Below, piece by piece: positions 10,189 to 21,972 of a stretch of DNA of 64,000 nucleotides (its first letter is position 1; the number at the start of each line of letters is the position of its first letter). The stretch is from Iris pallida (Eukaryota > Streptophyta > Magnoliopsida > Asparagales > Iridaceae), in the NCBI GenBank assembly GCA_029216955.1, contig JANAVB010002199.1, forward strand, positions 17,421,561-17,485,560. The letters are read 5' to 3'. The position numbers and the translations under genes were made by a program. The notes below the pieces were generated by a model, which saw only the letters and a program-made list of their open reading frames with translations, searched no databases and was not told where the DNA came from.

Positions 10189-10980
10189 ATTAGAATGAGA
10201 CACTTTTCTGAAGGTTACATATTCGAGTAACGAAAGAAGCATGTTAATTATACAACTATCGTTAGTCTACAAATATCTCTATAAATATTTAGCCTAAAAT
10301 AACTGGAAAGAGAGTATTAATACCCATGATGTTGGCTTCCTTGGGGAAGTAGCACCAGCACAAAAACTAGAACAATGAAGAAAGGAACAGAGCACCATAC
10401 ACTACTAGTCTTCATGGCCGAAGATATGAGAGAGAGAGAGATATGATTTAATATGTATGCAACTACTAATCTAGTGCATGCACACATCCAATTAAAATAA
10501 ATACTGCTCGTCAAAGCATGACTGTTTTCGGTTGCAAAGCATGGTTTTAAAACAAGATCACGAGTGTCACGCGGTTGTTCTACCAAGTGTTTATAATAAA
10601 ATATTTTCTACAATGCTATTATGTGTTTCATTGATGGGTGATAGCTAGTGATGGAAAGTAGGGGTGAACACGTTTCGTTTCTGGACAAAATTCAAACTGA
10701 GTCGAACTGAATCGAATTCGGTTCCTATTGTAAAAAAATTGGTTCGATTTCAGTTTTGAGAATAGAAAATTTTAATTCGATTTTGATTTTGGGTTTCGAT
10801 TTCGGTCCCAAATCGAAACTAGATAAGATTGAAAGTTTATGTAAATACACATAATTCTATACATATTTTGTGATTAAAAATGTGTATACTATATGTATGT
10901 GTTTTGAAGTCCAATTTTGATAATTTAATAACTAGTCCAACTTAACGTAATTTTGAAATACAATAAATGTGTGTATAATT

Positions 10981-11204
10981 TTTTTTTCCAAATATAATTT
11001 AACCACGATTTCTAGTTTGGACCAGGCCCATCAAACAATATAAATATTCCAACCGAACAAACCGAATCGATTTTCCGTTCGGTTCGGTTCGGTTTGATTT
11101 CAGTTTTTGCTAATTTCGTTTCGGTTTTGAATTTTTATAATTTCTGTTTTGACAATTTCGATTCGGTTTAAACCAAAAGAGGACTATCGATGCTTGGATA
11201 TTGG
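10981..11204. repeat. Degenerate GGTTCGGTTT-type low-complexity repeat
   Basis: No gene is seen. The stretch is dominated by TTCGGTTCGGTTTGATTTCGG-like runs and their complement (AACCGAATCG), like those inside the duplicated block. Such sequence is common in decayed plant transposons; I cannot assign a family. Confidence 0.5.
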
Positions 11205-11355
11205 TAAGTGATTCTTTATGTTTCGAGGACGAAATTCTTTCTCAGTAGGGTATTATGTAATGTCCCGCTCCAAGCGGTGGCATAATATTGATATCGATGC
11301 CGATCTATTGGCTTAAATAAGATTAAATAAGAAAAGCCTTCCGTAAGAGCTCCCT
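11205..11355 (+). mobile_element. 3' end of a Gypsy element and start of its LTR (LTR X)
   Basis: TTTCGAGGACGAAAT at 11220, then TGTAATGTCCCGCTCC at 11256, closely matches the end of the chromovirus at 57080-57130. LTR X runs 11256-11355, is interrupted by a Copia (11356-20154), and resumes at 20155-22467, itself broken by a foldback element. The internal region of this Gypsy is missing. Confidence 0.6.
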
Positions 11356-11520
11356 TGTTGGAACATGTTTCATCATATGTAAGTGGGCAAGACTTCGCTT
11401 TCTGATTCTTTCACGATTAATAAAGAATCTATTAAATTTTTTTTAAATAGACATAAATACATATGAAAGAATTGGATGCCCTTATCCATATCCACATTTG
11501 GGTTTATCCAAATCAAAACA
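11356..11520 (-). repeat. 3' LTR of the decayed Copia (about 165 bp)
   Basis: As read on the minus strand it starts TGTTTTGATTTGGATAAAC and shares the GGGCATCC / ATATGGATAAGG segment with 20000-20154. The outer end is placed at TGTTGG by analogy; this boundary is uncertain. Confidence 0.45.
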
Positions 11521-12390
11521 CTCTCCCTTGGATGTCCACTTTAATTATTGCCTCACTAAAAACTTTTCTTAAGGAAAAGCCCATCTTTTGGGAAAAAATC
11601 CATAGAAAAAAAAGAGTACAATAATATTCTTCAGGAATATGATTCTTCAGGAATCCAAGTGGGTGAGACTTACACTGCCTCGTTAAAAACCTTTCGAAGA
11701 AAAAATCCAGTGGAAAAAAAACCTCAACGAAGGAAAAGTGTACAATGCGCAAAGACATACTTCAAAATGTCTCCATTAGCGTCTTCATGATGCTTGCATC
11801 TACAGGATGCGCCCCCTCAAAAATATTACATTCTTGTTCTTACATCAATTCAAAATAAAAAATTAACCCCTAATATTATTTAAATATTACATCTCACCAA
11901 ACACTTTATTTGTCTATACATTTATAGTCATATTCTTATGCAGAGGTTGCAGACTTTATCTGTGATTCCCGAAAGCTCGTAACTCCTCCTGATATGTTAA
12001 ACTATTGAAATCATAGCCATGCACATGATTTGATGAAGTTGCCACAGTGATTTTCTTTAGTTCTCTCTCAAATACCTGCGACATTGTTTATAAAAGATAT
12101 ACATTTGTTTGTGATATCCTCTTAAGGATGAATAAATACCTTGCATTTGCATATCTCAAAATACATGAATTAAATCATTAATGATATGTCATGTCTATGT
12201 GTATATGCAAATCAACAGGTTCACATAAAATATTGTGCTGAGTGAATGGCAATAAATAATTTATATTTATATTATTTAAACATGGTACTTCAGGACCCAA
12301 AATATGTTATTTCATTCTTTCGATCGTAACGAATCTCATTGATCTGGCCATTATAGTTTATTGAGTAAATGAAAATTACTCATATTATAT
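11521..12390. other. Non-coding Copia interior, no gene seen
   Basis: AT-rich. It includes a stretch (11540-11750) with repeated CACTAAAAACTTTTC / GTTAAAAACCTTTC and AGAGTACAATAA phrases of the kind found next to plant Copia LTRs. Nothing codes. Confidence 0.4.
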
Positions 12391-12394
12391 CTTT

Positions 12395-12900
12395 TCAGGA
12401 GATTTATCTCTACGGGAGATTAATATTCTCTCTTTAGGAGATTATAGTAGATCTCTTCTAAAGATCCATTTCTTCTGAAGATTCTTCTGAAGATTCATCT
12501 CTTCTGGAGATTTCAATCTCTTCACGGGATTCCAATCTCTTCTGGAGATTTTGATCTCATTCCGATCTCTTTTGGAGATTCTGATCTCATTCCGATCTCT
12601 TCTGGAGATTCCAATATCTTCTGGAGATACCGATCTCTTCGGGAGATACCGATCTCTTCGGGAGAAACTAATCTCTTCGGGAGATACCAATCTCTGCGGG
12701 AGATATCAATCTCTTCGGAAGATTGTCACATTTTTATCTCTTCATGAGACCTTCTCTTCAAGAGGTACTTTCAATCTCTTCATGAAATATTTCAAATCTC
12801 TGCAGGAGATACTATCAACTAAAATCTCTTCTGGAGATCTCTTCGGGAGGTATTTTCAATCTCTTTAGGGGATTAGATCCTCTCTTCTGGAGGTAGTTTC
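12395..12900. repeat. Degenerate ~18-21 bp tandem repeat (TCTCTTCGGGAGAT)
   Basis: GATCTCTTCTGGAGAT and GATCTCTTCGGGAGATAC-like units repeat about twenty times with varied spacing and decay. Each unit is partly self-complementary (ATCTC...GAGAT). Open frames on both strands here are by-products. Confidence 0.8.
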
Positions 12901-13159
12901 ATGTACATAGACGTCCGTTTTGTCGATCGAATCCATTCAGGAATCGAGTCCGTTCAGAATTTATTTTCTTCATAAATATGATTGTACATTTATTATCCTT
13001 TCTAGACATATACTTAATGGACCTATCACATTCTTCTGGATGATTTTTGTCCATATATGGTCTATTTGCAAATCCATCGGGGATAACATAGTAAAAAAAA
13101 TTAATCCTTCAAGGATATACCTGAAATTTTAAATCCTTCGAGATTCCTTGAGCTGAAAT

Positions 13160-13265
13160 TGCTCAATATAATTGGATCTCTATTTCTTACAAACACCCAT
13201 TTAAAACATATCGGATTTATTTCTTTTGGGTTATGTACTATAGGACCAAACACTTTACGTTTTGC
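13160..13265 (-). pseudogene. Copia reverse transcriptase fragment
   Basis: Read on the minus strand, about 31 codons run without a stop and spell RKVFGPIVHNPKE followed by FKWVFVRNRD. This is the conserved N-terminal RT block of Ale/Retrofit-type Copia polyproteins (typically VFGP, then KPVGYKWVFVRKRN). Upstream and downstream reading is broken by stops and frameshifts. It fixes the orientation of the decayed element. The rest of pol is unrecognisable, so this is an old copy. Confidence 0.7.
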
Positions 13266-14716
13266 GAGAGATATCACATCTTTTCATTATCCTTTTCTAT
13301 TCAAGGATTATTCGTGGTTTGGTGTTATTATCATCACCCTTTTTATTAATAGATGTAATGTCATCTATGACAAAATTTTCTTGATTCCAAATTTCTCTTG
13401 AACATAGATTTCTTTGGTACCGGTACATCTTTCTCAGTCTCATCTAGAATATGAGGTATATCCTCGACCGAAGTGATATACTTTGAGAAATTGGATCTTT
13501 GGTTCATGACATCTTCCGGATCGTCATGAACTTTTCTTCAGGAGATGCTTCTTCAGGAGCTGTTTCTTTAAGAACATTTAGGGTGCGTTATATTACTCAG
13601 TCTCTTATTCCGGATAGAAGAATCTTTAGAACCTTTAGGTCCTACGCGTTCTTAATATATAACTTATTCATTTGCTATCTTTATTTGGTTCTTTTGGTAT
13701 TTACGTCTATTAGAAGATCGATACATAGTTGGTATAACTATTTATGCAGCACAATTGAGTAAACATCTAATAATTCACTTGTAGTGAAACATCAGAGATA
13801 ATTTCTCTTAAATTAGTAAGATTAGAAAAAAATGGATGTATGCAATTCTACATTCTTCTAGAACGATAATTCACGACATTCTTCTAGAACAAGATATTTA
13901 TCTGCCAATATCTTCCCCTAACGGCAAAAATTCTATCTTATTAAAATGACAGTATGTCTAGAAGATATAATAATCTAAGGAGATAAACATAAAAACATTC
14001 AACATTATAATTCACAAAACATAGATGCCAATGAATAATAGCAACGTAAGCCAAAAAAAATGCGATTCGAATCGATAATACATTGTTATTCAGATACAAT
14101 CTTCAGTATTGATAGTAATAAATAAACACTTAATCCTTAAGATCACTCACCCTTGAGATCAAGGGTGTACGCTGTAATTAGGTAAAAGATGATATCACAC
14201 AAATTAGTTTTGATGATTCTCGCCATCATTATGTCTTATTGATCATTCGGCTTCTGGCTCATAATGGACCCTTAGGATTGAGCTTCTAACTCAACGTAGT
14301 ATGTGACTTAACATCTCCAAAATGAGTGATATATGTCACTAGTGAATAGCTAGAGAACATATTTAGACGAACTTCTAGTTTTATAGACGAACTTCTGGTT
14401 CTCTAAACTAACTTTTGGTTCTTTAGACTAGTGATTACACAAGATATTCCTTATTTCACTTGCTCATAGTTCTAATATGATACCCATTTGTCAGTTTACT
14501 CCCAAAAAGATTCTTCTGGAATTATGAGAGTATAAAATATTATGTATAAGTAGATGGTTCCATTAGGTAAAATTTAAGTACTGTGCTCTGCCAGAACCTT
14601 CAATAACCATAAGGATGGTGTTGGTAGTATCACTATAAGGATGGTGTTGGTAGTATCACTATAAGTCATGCATAAGATGTCTCTATCTAGTTTTTTCATG
14701 GTTTCTAGTTTCTAGA
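13266..14716. other. Decayed Copia interior, no intact gene
   Basis: AT-rich sequence expected to hold remnants of integrase and gag on the minus strand. I see only short coding-like scraps. A ~26-bp direct duplication (AAGGATGGTGTTGGTAGTAT...) lies at 14611-14660, and ACTTCTGGTTCT-type phrases repeat at 14370-14430. Confidence 0.4.
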
Positions 14717-17700
14717 TGTCACGACCCGGTCCCAAATTCTTGGGTCGAATCGGATCATGCCCAGCCTGCACCGTTGTTGAGACGGCGGCAGTAAGCTGTA
14801 TCACTTATGCAGGTAATCAACAACAACATCTATACATTTGTCACAACTGAATATTCGAGAATTTTAAAACTTTTATTAATTAACAAAATGAAATACATCT
14901 GTAATTGAAAGTGCTGAAAAGAAATACTGAATTCAAGTCTACAAAAATTCCAACAAAATAAACTCGAATTAAAACGACAACTAGCTAGAATGGCTGTCTC
15001 GTCAGCCTCAGGATCTGCGTCCTCAAAGGGGTCCCGGTAACTCAGCAGAATATGGTACTGGGTCATAGCAGCTATTACTATAGCTCAGCAATCATCAGTG
15101 ACACCTAAAATATTGGATCTTCAGTCAGGAGGGAGCAAAGTACAATTCATGATAATCCAACAATTGAAATAATAATAGAGTTATGCACTTTTAAACAATT
15201 TGAAATAAACAGTTCTCCAGCAGTTAAAATATTGTGATGTGAATAGGCAATGAATATGACCGGATTAGGTTGTACAGTGAATGATATGGCTTATCCCCGT
15301 GTGTATGAGGGGTAAGCTAATACAGTTCTAAGTTATTGCTTTGGATGTGATCATACTCATTACACTACTCTCCCAGTACCCAACAGTCAATCAGTCATTG
15401 CTCTCAAAGAGAGTTCCGTGTTGCATCGTGGTTTAAACTTGCAATAAAACGATTACTAAATAATTGTAAACTAACACAAAATGTACTTGCCTTTTGTTTA
15501 TGACTGGAAACGGTGTTGGTTCCAGGAAGATGCTAGGTTCGTCTCCGAGATCCTACAGTTGGAGAACTTGACTTAGAACCATTGTGAAACCAAGCTAGGT
15601 GTGCTAGTTGCAATCTCTAGTAGCAGGTCCTAGTCAGATTTTAAGTTTGTTTATTCTGCTGCTAACGGTTTACGACGGTACTACGTTGGTTCTCATTCAG
15701 TTGGATAGCCAGTTTCTGGTTTTACTTGAAAAATTATCGTTACCGGTTAATTTGGCAAAAACTTGTATTTTGTAATATTATATATAAAACTACTATTTTC
15801 TTTCAATGATAAAACGTGGGTTTTGTTAATTATCAATATTTTAATCAGGTAATTATATCGTGAAAAATACTTATTTAATTTATACAAAATATTTATCAGT
15901 CATTTTGTTACGAAGCGCCTAATAATATAAATGATAAAACCATCCAAAAAATTAAAGAAAAATCAACCCAGAAAATAAATGAAAAACCTAGGCTACGCAA
16001 TACAGGGGCACAACTGACAGAATAGGAATATGGGCTTATGCCCTTACAAACTTTACATAAATTAAAAATAAGAGAAAGTTAGTTAGCTCTGACTAATATT
16101 CCGTATTTTAAATATCGAAAACAAAACTAAAAATAAAATAAATAAAATCTTAGAAGTCTCAGACTTGGTCCAATTGTCACAGTTAGCTAATGCCTCAACG
16201 TCCGGGTAAAACCGGTTTCGTTTGCATTTCGTTAGGGCCCACGGACCGGTATGGTCGTCGCACAAAAATCCATTTAAATAAATAATTTCTGAAAATCGAT
16301 TTGAAACTTATTTATAAAATTTTATAAAAATTTGGACAGCATTTCTTCTATATTCGGGATAACCCAAAACTAGGATAATGCGCCGAAACACCCATAATAA
16401 AAATCCCAAACCAGGGAACACCCAGAAATTAACTTCCAAACCATTTTTACACAAAATTAAAATTTACAGAATAATTTCCGGAGCTTAATCGGACCCGAAA
16501 TATAATCGAAAAATCCCGAAATGAGATCGGAAACCACAACACCCAAAAATCCAGAAAAACATATTTCGGAAAAATCCGAAATAATCACAGAACATCACAG
16601 AAACGTCTCCGGAAAATCCGAAGTCACTACGTCGCTCCTAAAACCGAATTTCCGGGAGGGAATCGGGGACCAATTTCATCATTGACTACGGAAACGGGGA
16701 CGGGAATACGAAGTTATACCTTGGGTTGCTCGGCTAGAGCTCTCAGATGTTATAAAGGAGAAAAGAAATCCGCGGACAGTGGACCGGCTCGGGACAGCGC
16801 CTCGTCGGGGTACGGCTGCGCTGGACAGTGGGATCCGGGCACGGAAAAGCACGGCAGCAGGGTCGGGAAACCCGCGGACAGCGCTGGACAGCGCTGTTCG
16901 GATCAGCGGGTAGCTAGCGGGAACCGGAGCAGAGGGAAACGGCTAGGGCACAGCCGCGGGACAGCGCCGGAGAAGGGGCGGCGTCCAGAAGAGGGGGCCA
17001 GGGACTCGCGGGGTGGCGCCGGAGCTCGGGGGTCCGGCGGGAGGCCGCTGGTCGGCCGGGCGCGCGGAGGCCGGAGGGGATCGGGTCGCCGGGGACTTAG
17101 GGCACGGGGCGCGGGTGCCGGGGAGAGCCGCTGGAGATGGCCGGCGCGAGGGAAAGGGGCCGGGCTCGGGAGCTCGCGCGGGGTGGCGCCGAGTGGGGTG
17201 GCCGGCTAGGGGCGGAGAGATCGGGGTCGGCCGGAGGCCGGCGGGCTTGGGCGCCGGAGGAAGGGCGCGGGCCGCGCTGGATGGGGGGTCGCGGCTGGGA
17301 GATGCGCGCCGGAGGGAACCGCGGGGAGGCACGCGGCCTAGGGGGCGCGGGTCCGGCGTCAGGCGCGGGCCGAGAGGGGAGGGCTCTGGTGCTATGGGGA
17401 AGAAGGAGGAAAGGGTTTGGAAGTGTGAATGGGAAGAAAGTGAGAGGGAGAGAATGATGTGGTGGTGGGAGTGTGTTGTAGATCTTGTGTTCGTGAGGAG
17501 GTGGTGGTGGAATGCTTAATAAGAAGGAGTGGAAAAAAAACGTGTGGGGGAGAGTGGATTACGTGAGGGTGAGAGGGAAAGGTGGGGAGTGAAGTTTGGG
17601 GGTGCTGGCTTGGTCGTGGGAGACCAAGCCAGTTGGCTTTTATTATTTATATATTATATTTTTTTTATATAACTAATAATAAATATATATAACCAGGATT

Positions 17701-17886
17701 TAAAATAAAAAGAATGGGTTCGGATCGGGGTTGGATTTCGGGAAGCTGGTCCAGGCTCGGTCTCGCAAACAAAAATCAAAATTATTATTTTGAAAATAAT
17801 TTTAAACTCATTATATAATAATAATAGTAATAATATTATATAATAATAATAATAATAAATTACAAATCCAAAAACTGGGTTTCACA
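14717..17886 (-). mobile_element. Solo LTR (3170 bp), TSD CTAGA
   Basis: TGTCACGACCCGGTCCC ... GGGTTTCACA is bounded by a perfect 5-bp duplication CTAGA (14712-14716 and 17887-17891). It is homologous over its length to 35710-38665. It has no internal domain or purine/primer sites, so it is a solo LTR left by recombination between two LTRs. It contains a GC-rich island (about 16730-17400). The orientation given is a guess from the similarity of the outer ends to other Gypsy LTRs here; it could be plus. Confidence 0.85.
16730..17400. other. GC-rich island inside the solo LTR
   Basis: An abrupt shift to GC- and CpG-rich sequence inside an AT-rich LTR, open in several frames on both strands (Gly/Arg/Ala on one, Pro/Ser on the other). 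That pattern reflects base composition, not coding. The related LTR has a similar island at about 37690-38100. It may be the promoter region of the LTR. Confidence 0.6.
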
Positions 17887-17891
17887 CTAGA

Positions 17892-19980
17892 TATGAGCAA
17901 ATCTTATTAATAGTTGCAAATAAAGTTATTATTAATCAATAACAATGATTCTAAACATAGAACTTCGGGTCTATGATAGTTGGTAGGACAATAATGCATC
18001 TATAGTATCCCTATGGATAGAAGGACCTTATGTCACCAACTTTAAGATTTTCTAATTTATACAAGATTTAAAACTTTAATATATATGCAACTATAAAATA
18101 CCAGTTGGTTATTATTACTTTTAGCCCTTCGAGGGCAATCAACTCGCTGCGACCTGCAAAGTGAGCTACTGGCTTTTTTTCGGACATGAAGCGCAATACC
18201 TGTCATGCATGTACTTATTTGGGTGTTCGAAAATATATACAAGCAATATAATTTGTACTAGATTTCATGTCTTAAAGCATTATAATTGTCATCATGGAAC
18301 TAGTCATCTATACCTTGGTGATGTATTCATATTATGTATCATTCCAAACTCTTGTAGGATAGATATAAGCATATAAGGAACACTTTTCTATATATTGGTG
18401 GGAACTACTCAAAATCTTGAAGTATATTAAAGCTAAACTGATAGAAATATCATACTAGAAATCCATGAGTATAACATGAGTCTCATTTAGGCATACCACA
18501 AATATCCTTCGGGGACTAGTGATAATGAAACAATAAAGAGCAATAGTTCATACTCAATTATATGAGACATAGAAATAGGAACAATAAAAGTATGGGTGAT
18601 AAAATGGAACCATAATCATTTGAGAAGACAAATCTTGGCAAATGGACGCAAGGCATAATAAAATGAACATTCTATCATAGAGAAAATGGTAAGTTGCCTT
18701 ATGTTTTGAATTAACTTATTATTGCAAGTTGATCCGATCGAGGAACTGTTTTATGTAGCCTTATCAAAACTTCATATCAGAATTCAGTGTCTTTTTAGTC
18801 CAGAGAAATAAAATCTAAGCAATCTACCAACAAGTGATGTTTTAGACAGCTATATCATCAAACAGGTTAAATATGAGATATGCAAATGCATAGGCCCAAA
18901 GTAAAATGCGTCACCATTCGGAGAAGTTTGGATAGTAAAGGAATCATAAAGAAGCAACTAATATTATTTTTTTTCATGAACCCTTTTAGAATCTTTCACG
19001 AAACTCAAAATAAAATATTATCCTTCATAATTTCTATCAGATGCATGGGATATGGAAAATAAAATTTATTTTTAGAGTAGCAAAGTAAAGCAAGATCGTT
19101 TTTCAAAATATTTCTTCTTCCAAGATCTCCTCTTGGCAACAAATATATAATTAAAGATTATTTTGTATTACAACATTTACCATTAAAAAAAACTTCAATC
19201 GATACTGTTACAATTCTAATGACATCTGGTGCAAAGGGTGTGTATTTGAAGCAATAATGCACCACTAAATATGTAGTTATCTATCTACTGTTAATGCTAT
19301 TTATTTGTTATGCCGATTTATATATTTGGTGAATGATGGTCACATTGTAATGCACTTAAACTCATCAAAGCCAAGGTGACTTGATAAATGAAAATTGATA
19401 AATCCTTTTTCATTTATCAAAATTATCAAAATCCTTTCTGGAAAGAATCTAATTATAACATCTAATCTACTAGCAAATACACCGGATTCAAAAGTTTGTA
19501 CAAAATTGATGTATGTCTTTTATATACCAAATGTTCTATGTATGGATGATGAATAAATATATTTATTTAAACAATTTATATGCATGGATGGCCATATCTA
19601 AATGATGTGTCTCTTGGAACCTATGAAAACCTTGAAAAAAGAATAAAAGCCAATCTAAATAACAATCTCCATACATAATATGTACTGGAAAATATAAATC
19701 ATTATTAAGGTTATATTAGTTTGCTTCTGATTAAGAGGTGAATGAAATCTATCTAACATAATCATTTTTTTTGTGTTTTGTGGAAAACTAAGATTATCAT
19801 TCTTCAGATCAAAATTACTCACATGCATATCAATGAACAATAAAGACATAATCAGTTTTGGAGTTCAGATCATATTACAAACTTCTTATCAAAATAAATG
19901 TAATCTATGAACCTGGTTGGATTGTTCAATCCAATTTTCTGATGTGATCTTTGTCTTTCTCGGTGACCTGAAACTTCTCG
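17892..19980. other. AT-rich stretch, no gene seen
   Basis: It belongs by position to the interior of the decayed Copia (gag side). I found no zinc knuckle, protease or gag-like frame. All open frames are short and low in information. Confidence 0.4.
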
Positions 19981-19984
19981 AGCA

Positions 19985-19999
19985 ATCGTGCTGATAACG
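19985..19999 (-). other. Putative primer-binding site of the decayed Copia
   Basis: The minus strand reads CGTTATCAGCACGAT immediately inside the CACAACA end of the 20000-20154 LTR. This layout (LTR end, CG, TTATCAGCACG) is seen in many plant Copia elements. Confidence 0.5.
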
Positions 20000-20154
20000 T
20001 GTTGTGAAAATAAGAGAGAAAGATAAGAATATTGGTAGCCAGAAAGAATGCACGTAACTTTTCTTATTGATAACATATATAGAGGAAATGGGATATAAGT
20101 TGTTGTGGATATGGATAAGGGCATCCACATTTGAGTTTATCCAAATCACAACAT
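20000..20154 (-). repeat. 5' LTR of the decayed Copia (155 bp)
   Basis: Minus strand TGTTGTGATTTGG ... TTTTCACAACA, with the primer site directly inside. Confidence 0.55.
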
Positions 20155-20769
20155 TACTGTAGTTATTAAGGAAGGATAGAATGTCTAGTGTCTTTACCAT
20201 ATGTTTTTAAAAAGAAAAGAAAAAATCACTTTATTTTTCCTTATTGTATGTCGTTGAACTGAATCTTTTCTAGTTAAAGAGGGGCTGCTAAACGATTGAT
20301 ATACTTGTACAAAAGACAATGATTGCATAGACTCTATATCATATGTTGTTAATGGATATAATTGCATGCTTGAGTTATATAAATTGTCGATAGAATTGAA
20401 AGAGTTGTGATTTTTGTTGTATAAGGAAGAAGGAAAACTATACACTTGAAATGTATGCTTTATGCGACATACTGTTAAATTTGTCCGGATCACTAAATGA
20501 TAGTTAAGAGAGAAAGATTACACTGAAATAGATGGCAAGCGGACAACAACCTGCGCCGCCTGCCCTTTTGAAATTGTTGTATTGTTAAATGTGTTTTTGA
20601 AGGAAAAAATGAACAATAGAGCCACAGCTCTATTGTCTGAAAGATAGAAATGTTTGATTTGCATTTAGCTTTGTAACACATTATTTTATTTGATAGAAGT
20701 TGCATGTCATGCATTGGTATTAGACAACTTGTGCACAAGGTATAGTCTTTCGGTCGATCGATTGTTGGG
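20155..20769 (+). repeat. LTR X, middle part
   Basis: Non-coding. ACAACTTGTGCACAAGG near 20725 aligns with the same segment in the LTRs at 23136 and 51273, at a matching distance from the LTR start once the nested Copia is removed. It ends at the foldback insertion. Confidence 0.5.
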
Positions 20770-21740
20770 CAAAATTTTTTTTATAGGGGGCTAAAATTAG
20801 GTATATTTACGTAAAAAGGGGAGGATTTAACGAAAAATTGCAAATAGGAGGATGGGGCGCTAAGATGGTGCCAAAAAATTCCAAGAACCCGGCGCCATCT
20901 TAGATGGCGCCTAAAACCTACACATAATCCGGCACCATCTATGATGGCGCCCAATTGGAATACCGTTTTTGGCATCATCTTCGATGGCTCCGAAGAGCCA
21001 AATTAAAAATAATAATCTTTTTGATTTGAAATACTTGATTGTGATTTGCTGAGTTTTTTGGGTGGCTCTTGGTATTATTCTATTTTTTGTGATATTACTA
21101 ATAGATGATTTGTTATTATCTATTCAAATTTGTTGTTATCTATAAATAAAATTAAATGGGGACATCAAATCAAAATTTATTCTTATCTAAAAAATAAATA
21201 TTGGTTTGGGTTTTTATTTGGGACAGGTGGAAATTAATTTTATTTATAGATAATAACAAATTTGAATAGATAATAATAAATTATCTTAGTAATATCAAAA
21301 AAATATAATGAAGATAATAAAAAATAAAAATATTTACTTAAAAATTTAATATGGATAATATCTTTACAAATAAAAATCCAAACCAAAATACTAAACCCCA
21401 AAAAAACCAAACCAATGGATAATATCTTTACAAATTTCTTTCTTTCAAAAAATTTCAAACTTATTTCGTTTTATCTAATTTAAATAAATATATTATATTA
21501 TGGAAAAAAAACTGACAGAAACCAATGGGGCGCCATCTTAGATGATGCCAACCATCTATAAATTAATTTGGGCGTCTGGTTCTTGGAAATCTTTGGACGC
21601 CATCTTAGATGGCGCCGGGTTCTTGAATTTTTTTGGACGCCATCTTAGATGGTGCCCCATCCTCCTATTTACAATTTTTGTTAAATCCTTCTTTTTTTTA
21701 CGGAAATGTACCTAATTTTATCCTCCTAGATAAAATTTTC
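20770..21740. mobile_element. Mutator-like foldback element (about 970 bp)
   Basis: Inverted terminal repeats of about 170 bp: the left end (AAAATTAGGTATATTTACG, GGAGGATTTAAC, GGAGGATGGGGCGC) is mirrored at 21535-21740. It is flanked by 9-bp near-duplicates GATTGTTGG (20760-20768) and GATTGTTTG (21742-21750), the length typical of Mutator-like elements. The TIRs carry several GGCGCCATC...GATGGCGCC palindromes. The AT-rich middle has no coding capacity. It interrupts LTR X. Confidence 0.7.
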
Positions 21741-21750
21741 TGATTGTTTG

Positions 21751-21896
21751 GACACCGAAATCGTATCAGCCTAGGAGAGAACAAAAATTTACCCTGACGC
21801 TTGTACGTCCTCGCGATCTAGAGGTCATGTCTATTAGAGAGATGTGATTGTACCTCACAACTTCTAATTATGGAAAGATGCGCACGCACGTGCGCA

Positions 21897-21972
<76 letters not shown>

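Larger units (their letters stand above)
9535..10415 (-). pseudogene. Copy B of the candidate small secreted-peptide gene, broken by a MITE
   Basis: ATG at 10415, an exon 1 frame identical to copy A in its signal-peptide-like part, and the same GG/GTATTA splice-like end at 10324. The possible exon 2 (acceptor near 9907 or 9870) encodes RRRSSRGGHRICPEGY. It is cut by the hAT-type MITE at 9570-9854 and ends at the duplication junction near 9535. An AT microsatellite expanded in the presumed intron (10056-10186). The hydrophobic N-terminus suggests a secreted product. No known peptide family was recognised, so function is unknown. Confidence 0.33.
9535..10980. repeat. Tandem segmental duplication, copy B
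   Basis: Homologous to 915-976 plus 8456-9530. Differences are a MITE insertion, expansion of the (TA)n tract, a shorter (GA)n tract and scattered substitutions. Confidence 0.85.
11356..20154 (-). mobile_element. Decayed Copia element (minus strand) with nested solo LTR
   Basis: A short 5' LTR (20000-20154, minus strand TGTTGTG...CACAACA) is followed inward by CGTTATCAGCACGATT, a primer-site-like sequence seen in many plant Copia elements of the Ale/Retrofit type. A matching but diverged 3' LTR lies at about 11356-11520 with a purine tract (minus strand CAAGGGAGAG) before it. A reverse transcriptase fragment survives at about 13160-13265. Most of the interior is beyond recognition. No clear target duplication remains (TCCCT against TTACT). 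Confidence 0.6.

Noticed and set aside
9946..10242. 98-codon minus-strand frame
   Set aside because: Mostly Tyr-Ile from the TA microsatellite.
12442..12868. Opposing frames rich in SPEE/RRDR and LLEI
   Set aside because: By-products of the TCTCTTCGGGAGAT tandem repeat, whose unit is partly self-complementary.
12395..12900. CRISPR-like array of short repeats
   Set aside because: Units are degenerate, spacing is not spacer-like, no cas genes, and the setting is plant nuclear DNA.
16682..17519. Gly/Arg/Pro-rich open frames in the GC-rich LTR island
   Set aside because: Same cause; the frames are on both strands and are not kept in the related LTR at 37656-38531.
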